Source: Dehalococcoidia bacterium | Lineage (GTDB): Bacteria; Chloroflexota; Dehalococcoidia; Lucifugimonadales; Lucifugimonadaceae | Assembly (NCBI GenBank): GCA_030747175.1 | Contig: JASLLE010000007.1 | Location: forward strand, 1-64,000 | Direction of reading: 5' to 3' | DNA length: 64,000 nucleotides | In this document: in pieces, positions 51,462 to 60,159 of the stretch | Numbering within the stretch: position 1 is the first letter of the stretch | Layout of the letters: each line of letters starts with the position of its first letter | The notes under the pieces: model-generated | The model's database searches: none | What the model was told of the DNA's origin: nothing | The model's input: only the letters and a program-made list of their open reading frames with translations | Made by a program: the position numbers and the translations under genes

Positions 51462-51571
51462 CACGCACGCTCAAGAGTCGACTGCCGGACCGCGCGTCAA
51501 AAACACTCGTGCCGGTCCGAGCTCGGGATCGCCAGATAACTGGAAATGTTGAGAACTACAGGAGCGGGCAG

Positions 51572-52921
51572 ATGATCGCTTCAATGAGAACCGCGGCCAG
51601 AGAGCCTGTTCACGCGATCGGGCGAAACGGCGAACCTCCAATCGATCGCGGATTCGAGCACGAGGTTCTCATAATGGCGGGGATCAGTCATCAAACTGCC
51701 AGCGGAACGTCTCTTGAGACGGTGGCGGTGGCGGGGGACGAACACGGCTCGGTTCTCCGGCGGTTACGACAACGGTTCGGAAACGGTGTGCTCCTGTCGA
51801 CGTGCAACAGGACGGAACTTTACGCGACAACGCGCGAGCCGGAATCCGCGATTCCCGAGCTGCGAGAAATCCTGCACGCGCTCGGGTGTCGGGGCGAAGG
51901 GGTTTCGGATCCCGATATTGACCAACAGATCTACGTGTTTCGCGGGATCGAGGCGGTGAACCATCTCTTCTCGGTCGCGTCCGGCCTGGACTCGGTGATC
52001 CTCGGCGAAACTCAAATCGCCCATCAGGTCGCCCGAGCTATCGAAATGGCGGTCGAAAATGACACCGCCTCCCAGGCCGCTATTGATATATTTGACCGGG
52101 CGATTCGGACCACGCGAAGGGTCAGGGGCGAAACGACGCTGAATCGAGGCAGAGCGACAACAGACTCGATAGCGGTCGACCTCCTGGCCGAACATCGAAA
52201 CGGATTTGACGGCGCGAGCGCGCTGGTTGTCGGGGCCGGAGAGATGGGAAGATCGGTCGCTCACAGGCTTCGGCGGGCAGGCGTGAGCGAACTCAAAATT
52301 GTGTCGAGGACGTATTCTCGTGCCAGGACACTGGCAACCGAAACGGAATCCATCGCGATTCCGTTCGACCGGCTCACTGACGGTCTAAACAGCTCGGACG
52401 TATGGGTGACATGCACATCATCCGCCGGAGCGCTGATCGATGCGGCAGCCATAAGACAGGCCGCTGATCACATGCAGGACCGCCGCATCGTCGTCGCCGA
52501 TCTCGCGCTGCCGGCGGACCTCGACAAAGATGCTGCTTCCGAGGATGTGATTGATTACATCGACCTCCAGGATATCGGGCGGGCCGGAGCGCGGAGACGT
52601 CACGCCTTACGCGCTCAAGCGAACAAGGCTCGAGAGATCGTCGACTCCGAAATAGCGAAAGCCATCATGAACGCGGAAGCCCGGCATTCGTTACCCACGG
52701 TAAAGGCCCTGGGCAAGAAGGCCGAAGCCATCAGGCAAAGCGAGGTCCGGAAGGCGATCCGCATGTTGGGCTGGAGCAGCGGATCAAACGCGGAGTCCGT
52801 GGTTGAAGCGATGTCGCAGTCGATCGTGAAGAAACTGATTGCTCGTCCTATTTCGTCCGCGCGAGAAGACGAAAACAGCGCGAACACCGTGTCAAAAGTT
52901 TTCGGGATGGATGGGATCTAA
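51572..52921 (+). CDS. hemA: Glutamyl-tRNA reductase
   Basis: 449 aa from the ATG at 51572, with AGGAG upstream; the frame is open to 51407 but without homology. It has ImAGISHQTA (residues about 35-44), the nucleophile Cys in LLSTCNRTELY, and GLDSVILGETQIAHQV of the catalytic domain. The NADPH domain has ALVVGAGEMGRSVAHRL, and the C-terminus is the helical dimerisation region. It reduces glutamyl-tRNA to glutamate-1-semialdehyde, the first committed step of heme synthesis. The first 30 residues are extra and divergent. It follows an operon of cytochromes that carry six heme sites in total, so the position may reflect heme demand. Confidence 0.94.
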   Translation: MIASMRTAAREPVHAIGRNGEPPIDRGFEHEVLIMAGISHQTASGTSLETVAVAGDEHGSVLRRLRQRFGNGVLLSTCNRTELYATTREPESAIPELREILHALGCRGEGVSDPDIDQQIYVFRGIEAVNHLFSVASGLDSVILGETQIAHQVARAIEMAVENDTASQAAIDIFDRAIRTTRRVRGETTLNRGRATTDSIAVDLLAEHRNGFDGASALVVGAGEMGRSVAHRLRRAGVSELKIVSRTYSRARTLATETESIAIPFDRLTDGLNSSDVWVTCTSSAGALIDAAAIRQAADHMQDRRIVVADLALPADLDKDAASEDVIDYIDLQDIGRAGARRRHALRAQANKAREIVDSEIAKAIMNAEARHSLPTVKALGKKAEAIRQSEVRKAIRMLGWSSGSNAESVVEAMSQSIVKKLIARPISSAREDENSANTVSKVFGMDGI

Positions 52922-53291
52922 CGTGGACGGGATCACCCGAGGGATTCACTGGATGGGATCTGTCGGATCTTGATGCCGGGTTGCCCGAGGCGCCAGGTAA
53001 AGGAAGATCATCGGTCCGTAGCGCGCTTGTGATGTACCTCCTCGGGAGGTCGCGACAGGTACCCGCAGAATCAGACACCGTTTTGCCGGCGCACACGGCG
53101 GGGGCGGACTTTCGACTGTAGGCGGGGACCAAGTGTCACCGGCGAAGCCAGGCTGAAATAGCGCATGCGGAAGCGCCCGATCCGGGATTTGCCCCCGGTC
53201 CCCACGATTGCACCGGGAAGTCCACGGCGTTCAGCGCTATCAGCACGAATTCCTCACGCGTTCCTCATACGCTCAATGTCACACTTGTCAC
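52922..53291. other. Intergenic region before the GntR/tup operon
   Basis: 370 bp between hemA and the GntR gene. A short hairpin, ACCTCC-TCG-GGAGGT, lies at 53036-53050. The stretch just before the GntR ATG (53262-53291) is AT-richer and reads TCACACTTGTCACATG. No molybdenum/tungsten-cofactor riboswitch, tRNA or gene could be recognised. The promoter of the tungsten-uptake operon probably lies here. Confidence 0.35.
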
Positions 53292-53726
53292 ATGACGAAT
53301 CGAACAGGCATCGAGTGGCTGAGCCTGAACACGGCCTCTTCGACGCCCCTTCACCGGCAGATCGATGAAGGGGTCAAGATCGCCATCGCCATGAACCGGC
53401 TTCGCGCTGGCGACAGGCTGCCGACCGTTCGCGGGCTGGCCGACCATATGGGAATCCACCCCAACACCGTGTCCCGCGCCTACTCCGGCCTCGTGAGAGA
53501 CGGCGTGCTGGTCGCACAACCCGGCAGGGGTACGTTCGTTCCATCGGAGGTCGATGACCTCGGCGCAGAGCGGCAGGTGCGACTTGACTCCATCATCACC
53601 AGGAGCCTGGTTCGTGCCCTGAGCCTCGGCTTCCCGCTGGAACAGATCGAGGCGAGTTTCACGAGGGAAGTAGCCGGGTTCCGGGAAGACATCGAGGATC
53701 CGGTGAAACGAGGCATCCGATCGTAA
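53292..53726 (+). CDS. GntR-family regulator, YtrA subfamily
   Basis: 144 aa from the ATG at 53292. The winged helix-turn-helix is clear: PLHRQIDEGVKIAIAMNRL, GDRLPTVRGLADHMG, HPNTVSRAYSGLVRDG and the wing QPGRGTFV. The C-terminal part (about 85-144) is a short helical dimer region with no ligand domain, as in YtrA-type regulators. These usually control adjacent ABC transporters. Here tupA follows 38 bp later, so regulation of tungstate uptake is likely; a metal-oxyanion-binding domain is not evident in it. Confidence 0.88.
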   Translation: MTNRTGIEWLSLNTASSTPLHRQIDEGVKIAIAMNRLRAGDRLPTVRGLADHMGIHPNTVSRAYSGLVRDGVLVAQPGRGTFVPSEVDDLGAERQVRLDSIITRSLVRALSLGFPLEQIEASFTREVAGFREDIEDPVKRGIRS

Positions 53727-53764
53727 GCGATCGAACGTCGACGGCATGCTTTGCATATGGTCCG

Positions 53765-54622
53765 ATGCTGCGGGGTGTGACGATCAGGCGCTGGCTGGCA
53801 TTTATCGCCCTGGTCGCCCTCGCCGGTGGGGTTGTCGGGTGCGGAAATACACGGGATACGAACGTGATCCTCGCGACGACCACGAGCACCTTCGACACCG
53901 GTCTGCTCGATGTACTGATTCCCGAATTCGAAAAGGAAAGTGGATATAACGTGAAACCGATCGCCGTCGGGACCGGCAAGGCCCTCGCCATGGGCGAGCG
54001 CGGCGAAGCAGATGTCCTGCTGGTCCACGCGCCCGCGGCCGAGGCCGAGTTACTGGCAAGCGGCGCCGCATTAGACCGGAAACCGGTCATGCACAACTTT
54101 TTTGTGCTAGTCGGTCCTCAGGCCGATCCCGCCCGGGTTATGGCCACCTCTTCTGTGGGGAATGCCATGGCGTCCATCGAAAGGGCGGGCTCCGATTTCA
54201 TGTCGAGGGGAGACGATTCAGGCACCCACAAGATGGAGATGAGCCTGTGGGATCTTGCCGGGGTAGCGCCCGGTGGACACTGGTACCAGGAGACGGGCCA
54301 GGGGATGGGCGCAACGCTTCAGATAGCGTCCCAGAAATCAGCGTACACGCTCTCCGACCGCGCCACGTACATCGCGCTGAGCAACGTCCTTGACCTGGGA
54401 ATCGTTTCCGGGTCAGACGGCGACCTGCTGAACACCTATTCCGTTCTTCAGTTGAACGGCGATCGATTCTCCGGTCTGAACGTTGACGGCGGAAGAGCGT
54501 TCGCTGAGTTCCTGCTGTCCATGGAAACCCAGGCGACGATCCGTGACTTTGGTATCGACAGTTACGGCGAACCGTTATTCATCCCCGGGCCCGCTAGCGG
54601 GCCGGGTGAGCCGGCCAGTTAA
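53765..54622 (+). CDS. tupA: Tungstate ABC transporter substrate-binding lipoprotein
   Basis: 285 aa. The signal peptide WLAFIALVALAGGVVGC ends in a lipobox with Cys at about 26. The mature protein starts NVILATTTSTFDTGLLDVL; the TTTS motif binds the oxyanion in the TupA group and separates it from ModA. ADVLLVHAPAAE, RGDDSGTHKMEMSLW and ALSNVLDLGIV follow the TupA pattern. It binds tungstate outside the membrane for uptake. Its stop abuts the tupB ATG without a gap. Confidence 0.94.
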   Translation: MLRGVTIRRWLAFIALVALAGGVVGCGNTRDTNVILATTTSTFDTGLLDVLIPEFEKESGYNVKPIAVGTGKALAMGERGEADVLLVHAPAAEAELLASGAALDRKPVMHNFFVLVGPQADPARVMATSSVGNAMASIERAGSDFMSRGDDSGTHKMEMSLWDLAGVAPGGHWYQETGQGMGATLQIASQKSAYTLSDRATYIALSNVLDLGIVSGSDGDLLNTYSVLQLNGDRFSGLNVDGGRAFAEFLLSMETQATIRDFGIDSYGEPLFIPGPASGPGEPAS

Positions 54623-55321
54623 ATGGAGTTGATCTGGGACGGCATCGTAGAGGCGGTCAGGCTCATCTTTGGCGGCGACAAAGAGGTCGCCGAAATAGTG
54701 TTCCTCACGCTTCGCGTGTCTGGGGCAGCCACCGTCCTCGCCACGCTCATCGGAGTACCGATCGGCGCCGCGCTGGGCGTCTGGCAATTCAGGGGCCGGG
54801 GCGTCTTGATCAGCATCGTCAACACCGGGATGGGGGCGCCGCCGGTCGTCGTGGGACTCGTCGTGATGATCATGCTCTGGCGCACGGGCATCCTGGGCGG
54901 GCTGAACATCCTCTACACACCGTGGGCGATGGTGTTCGCCCAGGCCCTGATCGCTCTGCCAATAGTCATCGGCTTTTCGATGGCGGCGATCGCAGGGATC
55001 GACCCCGCGTTCCGGCAGCAGATGCTGGCGCTTGGAGCGTCGAGATCACAGGCGCTATACCTGATGGTCCTCGAAGCGAGGCTCGCGATCCTGGCCGCTG
55101 TGATGGCCGGATTTGGCGCCGTCATATCGGAAGTTGGCGCCGTGATGATGGTGGGCGGCAACATCAAGGGCGAGACCAGGGTCCTGACCACGGCCACGGT
55201 GCTCGAATCCAACCGCGGCGAGTTCGGTACGGCCATCGCGCTCGGCGCCATACTCCTGACGCTCGCGTTCCTGGTCATAGCCACGTTAACCATCCTCCAA
55301 CAGAGGGCCAGGATCAGATGA
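54623..55321 (+). CDS. tupB: Tungstate ABC transporter permease
   Basis: 232 aa with about five membrane helices. The coupling (EAA) loop is ALGASRSQALYLMVLEARLAI (first 20 residues shown partly), where Gly and Ala contact the ATPase. GAVISEVGAVMMVGGNIKG is a conserved TupB segment. It forms the tungstate channel with TupA and TupC. It begins directly after tupA and overlaps tupC by 4 bp (ATGA at 55318-55321). Confidence 0.93.
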   Translation: MELIWDGIVEAVRLIFGGDKEVAEIVFLTLRVSGAATVLATLIGVPIGAALGVWQFRGRGVLISIVNTGMGAPPVVVGLVVMIMLWRTGILGGLNILYTPWAMVFAQALIALPIVIGFSMAAIAGIDPAFRQQMLALGASRSQALYLMVLEARLAILAAVMAGFGAVISEVGAVMMVGGNIKGETRVLTTATVLESNRGEFGTAIALGAILLTLAFLVIATLTILQQRARIR

Positions 55322-56415
55322 CCGAGTCGCACGCGATCGAACTCATTGACGTCAGAGTCTGGAAGAACCGGCGGCTGATTCTCGACGTGCCGTCGCTGAA
55401 ACTACCCACTCACGAGACGTTTTCGGTGATAGGGCCGAACGGCGCCGGGAAGACAACGCTGCTACGTATCATTTCGTTGCTTGACCGCCCGGGGGAAGGG
55501 CAGGTTCTTCACGCCGGGCAGAGAATCAGCTCGGGCCGCGAAACTCTCCGGCGGCGACGTCGCCTGGCCATGGTGATGCAGCAGCCTGCTCTTCGTAATT
55601 CGAGCGTCTGGGAGAACGTATTGACCGGGCATCGATTCCGGCACACTCCGAAGGACATCGCATCCCGCAAGGTAGGAGAGTGGCTTGAGCGGCTGGGGAT
55701 CAGCCACCTCTCAGATCGAAATGCCCGGCGGCTCTCGGGCGGAGAGGCACAGCGCGTAAACATGGCGCGGGGGCTCGTACTTGAGCCAGATCTTTTGTTG
55801 TTGGACGAGCCGTTCAACGGACTCGATCAGCCAACGAGACTGGCGCTGATGGACGACCTGTGGCGAATATTGCAAGAGATTCGCACATCCACGGTCCTCG
55901 TTACTCATGACCGGGGAGAGGCACAGGCGCTGAGCAGCTCGGTAGCGGTCATGCTCGACGGGAAGGTAGAGCAGATCGGAGACCCGGACCAGGTGTTTAC
56001 CGCGCCCCGCACCGAGGAGATAGCGAGCTTCGTCGGTGTCGAAAACGTGCTCGCCGCAAAGGTGATCGAATCGAACAACGGGTTGACCACGGCGAGCGTC
56101 GGAGAGGGCCTCGTCTCGCTGGCCGGCGAGTACCCCACCGGCGAAGATCTAGTGCTCGGAATCAGCCCGGAGGCGGTGGTGATAGAGGATCCCTCCGATC
56201 TCGGCGCGACAACCAGCGTCCGCAATCGCATTCCCGGGAGCGTGAGCCGTTTGTTTGAGATGGGAGCGCAGGCCCGCGTAGTGGTTGAATGTGGGTTCCC
56301 ACTCGTCAGCCTGGTACCGGGCAGCTCGGTAGTCGATCTGAGGCTGTCGCCGGGCGCTCAAGTCGTGGCGTCGTTCAAGGCCAGCGCCGTGCACGTCATA
56401 CGGAGTGGGCGATAA
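55318..56415 (+). CDS. tupC: Tungstate ABC transporter ATP-binding protein
   Basis: 365 aa from the ATG at 55318. Walker A is VIGPNGAGKTTLL, the Q-loop is VMQQPAL, the ABC signature is ARRLSGGEAQRVN, Walker B is LLLLDEPFNGL, and the switch His lies in VTHDRGE. After the ATPase (about 1-230), a C-terminal domain of about 235-365 resembles the TOBE-like regulatory region of ModC-type ATPases, with VLGISPEAVVIED. That domain may bind oxyanion and inhibit uptake when tungstate is plentiful. TupC in some genera lacks it. Confidence 0.92.
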   Translation: MTESHAIELIDVRVWKNRRLILDVPSLKLPTHETFSVIGPNGAGKTTLLRIISLLDRPGEGQVLHAGQRISSGRETLRRRRRLAMVMQQPALRNSSVWENVLTGHRFRHTPKDIASRKVGEWLERLGISHLSDRNARRLSGGEAQRVNMARGLVLEPDLLLLDEPFNGLDQPTRLALMDDLWRILQEIRTSTVLVTHDRGEAQALSSSVAVMLDGKVEQIGDPDQVFTAPRTEEIASFVGVENVLAAKVIESNNGLTTASVGEGLVSLAGEYPTGEDLVLGISPEAVVIEDPSDLGATTSVRNRIPGSVSRLFEMGAQARVVVECGFPLVSLVPGSSVVDLRLSPGAQVVASFKASAVHVIRSGR

Positions 56416-56525
56416 CCTCATCCAGATGCATTTAGCGAAACCATCAATCCAATAATCGCCCCGGACATGCCCCTTTCACCCCGTTATCTGTCGGTCGATT
56501 GCCCGTCGAACAGAGGAGAAGATCG

Positions 56526-57842
56526 ATGACCGCCCATACTCATCATGATGATCATGTCCACGCTGATGAGGACGACATGATCAGCATCGAGGAGGCCCTT
56601 GAGAGGGTGTTGTCCTACACCTCTGTTCTTCCCGGCGAGAGCCGCCCTTTACTTGAATCGCTGGGGGGCGTTCTCGCAGAAGACATCATCGCCGGGTTCG
56701 ATATTCCGCCCTTGCCCAATTCGGGCATGGACGGGTATGCGGTACATGCCGATGACGTGGCTGGCGCCACCGAAGCGACGCCGATCGAGTTGCCGGTTCT
56801 TGGTGAAGTCGCGGCTGGCGCGGTCCCCTCAGCCCCTCTGGCGCCGGGTGGCGCGATCCGGATCATGACCGGCGCGCCCGTCCCCGCCGGGTCTGGAGCA
56901 GTCGTGCCGTTCGAGGATACGGATGAGATGGAACGGCGGTCGGCGGGAGACGATCTCAAAAAGATAAATGTGCGCAGGGCGCCCAGGCCCGGAGCGAATA
57001 TCAGGCTCGCGGGTGAAGACATCGGCGCCGGGTCAAAGGTCCTGAGCCGGGGCATGACCCTGCGTCCGTGTGACATCGGGCTGGCGGCGTCACTGGGGCT
57101 CACGCACCTGCCCCTTATCAGAAAGCCGGTCGTGGCGATCATCTCGACGGGCGACGAGATCATGGAACCCGGGGAGGAACGCAGGCCCGGGGCAATCTAC
57201 AACTCCAACGCGTACACGATCGCCAGCTTCGTCGCTCGCCACGGGGGCACGCCGCGTATCATCGGTACGGCACGCGACACGGAGGCATCCCTGAATGAAA
57301 TGCTGGATCGCGCGATGGAAGCCGATCTCGTGCTGACGTCGGCCGGCGTATCGCGCGGCGACTACGACGTGGTCAAGGACGTGCTGGCGTCACGCGGACA
57401 CATCGTAAACAGGTCGGTCCGTATCAAGCCGGCGCGGCCGCTGGCGTTCGGGGCGCTGAAAACGGCCGATGGCCGGGATATTCCGCACATCGGCCTGCCC
57501 GGCAACCCTGTCGCCGTCGTGGTGGCGTTCGAGGTTTTCGCGCGGCCCGCCATCCTCGCGATGGCGGGACACACGTCATTGGAGAAGCCCGTCGTGGAGG
57601 CGGTGCTTGAGGATCCGATCAGGAATCCCGATCACCGCAGGGTGTTCGCCCGCGTGGAGGTCTATATCGACCGCGAAACCGGCGACTACCGGGCCAGGCT
57701 CAGTGGCAGCCAGGGATCCGGGGTTCTTACCGCCGCGGCCGCGGCAAACGGACTGGCCATTTGCCCCGAGGACAGTGACGGCCTGAAACCGGGAGATGTG
57801 GCGACCGTACAGATGCTGGACTGGTCCGAGCAGATGCTGTGA
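56526..57842 (+). CDS. moeA: Molybdopterin/tungstopterin molybdenumtransferase MoeA, His-rich N-terminus
   Basis: 438 aa from the ATG at 56526, with GAGGAG at good spacing. The conserved core has PPLPNSGMDGYAVHADD, RIMTGAPVPAGS, ISTGDEI, TSAGVSRGDYDVV and HIGLPGNPVAVVV. It inserts the metal oxyanion into adenylylated pterin. The first 17 residues (HTHHDDHVHADEDD) hold five His and five Asp, a probable metal-binding tail not usual in MoeA. An in-frame ATG at 56577 (MISIEEALERVL) would remove it. Placed after tupABC and facing the AOR operon, it probably serves tungsten cofactor assembly. Confidence 0.92.
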   Translation: MTAHTHHDDHVHADEDDMISIEEALERVLSYTSVLPGESRPLLESLGGVLAEDIIAGFDIPPLPNSGMDGYAVHADDVAGATEATPIELPVLGEVAAGAVPSAPLAPGGAIRIMTGAPVPAGSGAVVPFEDTDEMERRSAGDDLKKINVRRAPRPGANIRLAGEDIGAGSKVLSRGMTLRPCDIGLAASLGLTHLPLIRKPVVAIISTGDEIMEPGEERRPGAIYNSNAYTIASFVARHGGTPRIIGTARDTEASLNEMLDRAMEADLVLTSAGVSRGDYDVVKDVLASRGHIVNRSVRIKPARPLAFGALKTADGRDIPHIGLPGNPVAVVVAFEVFARPAILAMAGHTSLEKPVVEAVLEDPIRNPDHRRVFARVEVYIDRETGDYRARLSGSQGSGVLTAAAAANGLAICPEDSDGLKPGDVATVQMLDWSEQML

Positions 57843-57867
57843 AGGCTCAATATCCGGACCGGAACAG

Positions 57868-57903
57868 AAAGGGCCCGATCACTCCACCGTGATCGGGCCC
57901 TTT
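57868..57903. terminator. Bidirectional terminator between moeA and the AOR operon
   Basis: AAAGGGCCCGATCAC and GTGATCGGGCCCTTT form a perfect 15-bp stem with a 6-nt loop (TCCACC). The A-run and T-run at its ends allow termination in both directions. It separates the convergent moeA (stop at 57842) and aor (stop at 57923) genes. Confidence 0.92.
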
Positions 57904-57922
57904 CATTAGAACGCTGCGCGTT

Positions 57923-59818
57923 TTACGCGACCGGCGTCGGAAGTTCCTCCGCCGCCCACGAGATGCCGAGTTCGGCGAGTTTGACCTCCGTCGGCACGCC
58001 CGTCTGAGGGTCCCAACCCATCATGGTGTACATGTTGTGGATGGCCTTATCCATCTCGTCTTTGTTTATGCCGCCGCCTGACAGGCCGCCGGTCTCGGTC
58101 CCGTTAAAGAACCGCTTCGGCAACTCATCCCGGGTGGCGTCGATGCCTTCCCGCAGGTTGAATATGCGGCCCAGCGTGGCGATGCGTTCGCCCAGTTGCT
58201 GCGCCTCATGGCCGGTGTAGGACCACCCTGTCGCCGCCGAGATGATCTCGATAAGCTGCGAGAACCTCCACGGGACGAAGTTGCAGGCGATCACCGAGTC
58301 CTTGAACAGGTTGTTCGTGTGTACAGCCCTCTGGTTGGCGACCTTGTCCAGGCCGAGATCGTCCGCCGCCAACGGAACCGTCGCCCCCATGCCTTTCATG
58401 TGCTCAAACCCGGCTCCCCACTGGGTCGCCGCGGTGTCGTGCAAGCCGGCGCAGTGGTCAGCGCCCACGGCCTCCATTGAGTAAATGATGCCAAGTCCCT
58501 GCTTCACCCTCGGGTCGTGCATCGGGAGTTCGAGACCCTTCACCTGCATGGCGAACTCTTCGGCGCCCTGCCCGATGATCTCCGCTGCTTTCCTCGTGCC
58601 CTCGGCAAGGGTTGCGCCGATACCTTCACGTTTCGCGATCAGTTCGATCGTCTGTATCAGGGCTTCGGCGTTCCCAAACCTGAGGTCAATGCCTCCCGTG
58701 TCTTCGAGGGTCAGGATCTCGTTCTCAAAGCACTCCATCCCGAACGCTATGGTGACGCCGAGGGATATGGAGTCCAGTGAGTACAGGTTGGCGAGCTCAT
58801 TGGCCTTGATGACGGCGGCAAGGTCATCCACGCCACAGGTGGAGCCAAGCGAGCCAAGAGCTTCGTACTCCGGGCCGCCGTTGCGCTTGTCGACGTTCCA
58901 GGGTTCGGCGATCTCCACCGTCTTCTTGCACCTGATGGCGCAAGCGGCGCAGCCTTCCATCCCGGTTCCGTAGACCTCCATCGTGGTGGTCGCTGTGATC
59001 GCCTCGGTGTTCGGGAAGTCGTTCTTCCCGAAGTTGTGAGAGGGCTGGTTGCCCACCGCATTACCGGAGATCATCATCGAGTGCTCGCCCGTGCCCACCT
59101 CGCTCATGGACGGGTTAAACAACGAGACTTCCATGAAGCCCTGGTTCATGGTCAGGGTCAGTTCACGGATCTTCGCCGGGTCAGCGACCTTCGGGTTCGT
59201 GCGACCACGAGCAGCGATCGCCTTGAGGTTCTTGGATCCCATCACGGCGCCGAGTCCGCCGCGTCCCGCGGCGTCTTTGAGGTCGTTGATCACACACGCG
59301 TACCGGACCTGGTTCTCGCCGCCGGCGCCGATGGCCGCGGTGCGGATGTTCCTTATGCCGGTCTCTTCGGTGATCGTGTCATGCGTGTCCATGACCGTCT
59401 TGCCCCAGAGATGCCCGGCGTCCTTTATCTCCACACCGTCGTTCGTCATCAAGAGGTAGACGGGAGAATCGGCTTTGCCTTCGAAGATGATGGCGTCGTA
59501 ACCGGTCTTCTTGATCTCCATCGGAACGAATCCGCCGACCTCGGACTTGGCGAAGCCGCCAGTCAGCGGAGATTTCGCTCCGATACAGGCACGCGTTGCG
59601 CCGGGCATCGCGAGGCCGCCCATCGGGCCAAGGGCGTAAATGAGTTTGTTCTCGGGCGAGAGCGCGTCGATGCCCTGTGGGACTTCCTTCAGGAGGAAGT
59701 AGGAGACGAATCCGGCGCCACCCAGGTACATCCGGTAGAACTCTTCGTCGGGCTCGTCCACCGTTATCTTTCGTTCTGTGAGGTCAACCCTCAGGATCTT
59801 TCCGGCAACTCCGAGCAA
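57923..59818 (-). CDS. Tungsten aldehyde:ferredoxin oxidoreductase (AOR family, copy 1)
   Basis: 631 aa. AOR N-terminal domain: GKILRVDLTERKITVDEP, YLGGAGFVSYFLLKE, GATRACIGAKSPLTGGF, and AAGRGGLGAVMGSKNLKAI, which binds the tungstopterin. The [4Fe-4S] cluster ligands are C290, C293, C297 (CAACAIRC) and C512 (VIACNF). It oxidises an aldehyde to a carboxylic acid and reduces ferredoxin, or the reverse. The start is TTG at 59818 with GGAGA before it. It is the last gene of the leftward aor-moaD-aor operon. The specific substrate is unknown; the subfamily is not one of the sequenced archaeal FOR or GAPOR types as far as I can judge. Confidence 0.92.
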   Translation of the reverse strand: MLGVAGKILRVDLTERKITVDEPDEEFYRMYLGGAGFVSYFLLKEVPQGIDALSPENKLIYALGPMGGLAMPGATRACIGAKSPLTGGFAKSEVGGFVPMEIKKTGYDAIIFEGKADSPVYLLMTNDGVEIKDAGHLWGKTVMDTHDTITEETGIRNIRTAAIGAGGENQVRYACVINDLKDAAGRGGLGAVMGSKNLKAIAARGRTNPKVADPAKIRELTLTMNQGFMEVSLFNPSMSEVGTGEHSMMISGNAVGNQPSHNFGKNDFPNTEAITATTTMEVYGTGMEGCAACAIRCKKTVEIAEPWNVDKRNGGPEYEALGSLGSTCGVDDLAAVIKANELANLYSLDSISLGVTIAFGMECFENEILTLEDTGGIDLRFGNAEALIQTIELIAKREGIGATLAEGTRKAAEIIGQGAEEFAMQVKGLELPMHDPRVKQGLGIIYSMEAVGADHCAGLHDTAATQWGAGFEHMKGMGATVPLAADDLGLDKVANQRAVHTNNLFKDSVIACNFVPWRFSQLIEIISAATGWSYTGHEAQQLGERIATLGRIFNLREGIDATRDELPKRFFNGTETGGLSGGGINKDEMDKAIHNMYTMMGWDPQTGVPTEVKLAELGISWAAEELPTPVA

Positions 59819-59851
59819 TGCATTCTCCTTAGTTCAATGTCGTCGTGTTTG

Positions 59852-60085
59852 TCATCCACCTGCGATCGGGGAAAAGACCAGCAGGTCATCCCCGTCCGAA
59901 ACTTCCGCGTCTTTATAAACCAGTTGGCCCCCGATACTGGCGTTCCACTGGGCTTCCGAATCAATGCCGATCAGGGCGAGCGCGTCGGCGACCGTTGAGC
60001 CATCCGGCAGGGTCACCTCAACACTTTTGCTGTCGCCCTCCAGATGGCGACGGAGCGGGCCTATGGGTCGAATTGTTATTTTCAT
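59852..60085 (-). CDS. MoaD/ThiS-like sulfur carrier between two AOR genes
   Basis: 77 aa beta-grasp protein: MKITIRPIGPLRRHLEGDS, VADALALIGID, GDDLLVFSPIAGG. It ends in the free diglycine required for thiocarboxylation. Such carriers give the dithiolene sulfur of pterin cofactors. Its place between two AOR genes (33 and 74 bp gaps) suggests a MoaD dedicated to tungstopterin made for these enzymes, or a small bound subunit. moaA, moaC and moaE are not in the window. Confidence 0.9.
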   Translation of the reverse strand: MKITIRPIGPLRRHLEGDSKSVEVTLPDGSTVADALALIGIDSEAQWNASIGGQLVYKDAEVSDGDDLLVFSPIAGG

Positions 60086-60159
60086 ATGACCGCTACTGTA
60101 AATCAGAGTGGTCGTATGCGAAACCTCGGGCAGGCCATACCCGGTTTAGTTACCCCCGA

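Noticed and set aside
53208-53291. A longer GntR start at 53208
   Set aside because: The extra 28 residues are Cys/His-rich without family support; the winged helix starts properly from the ATG at 53292.
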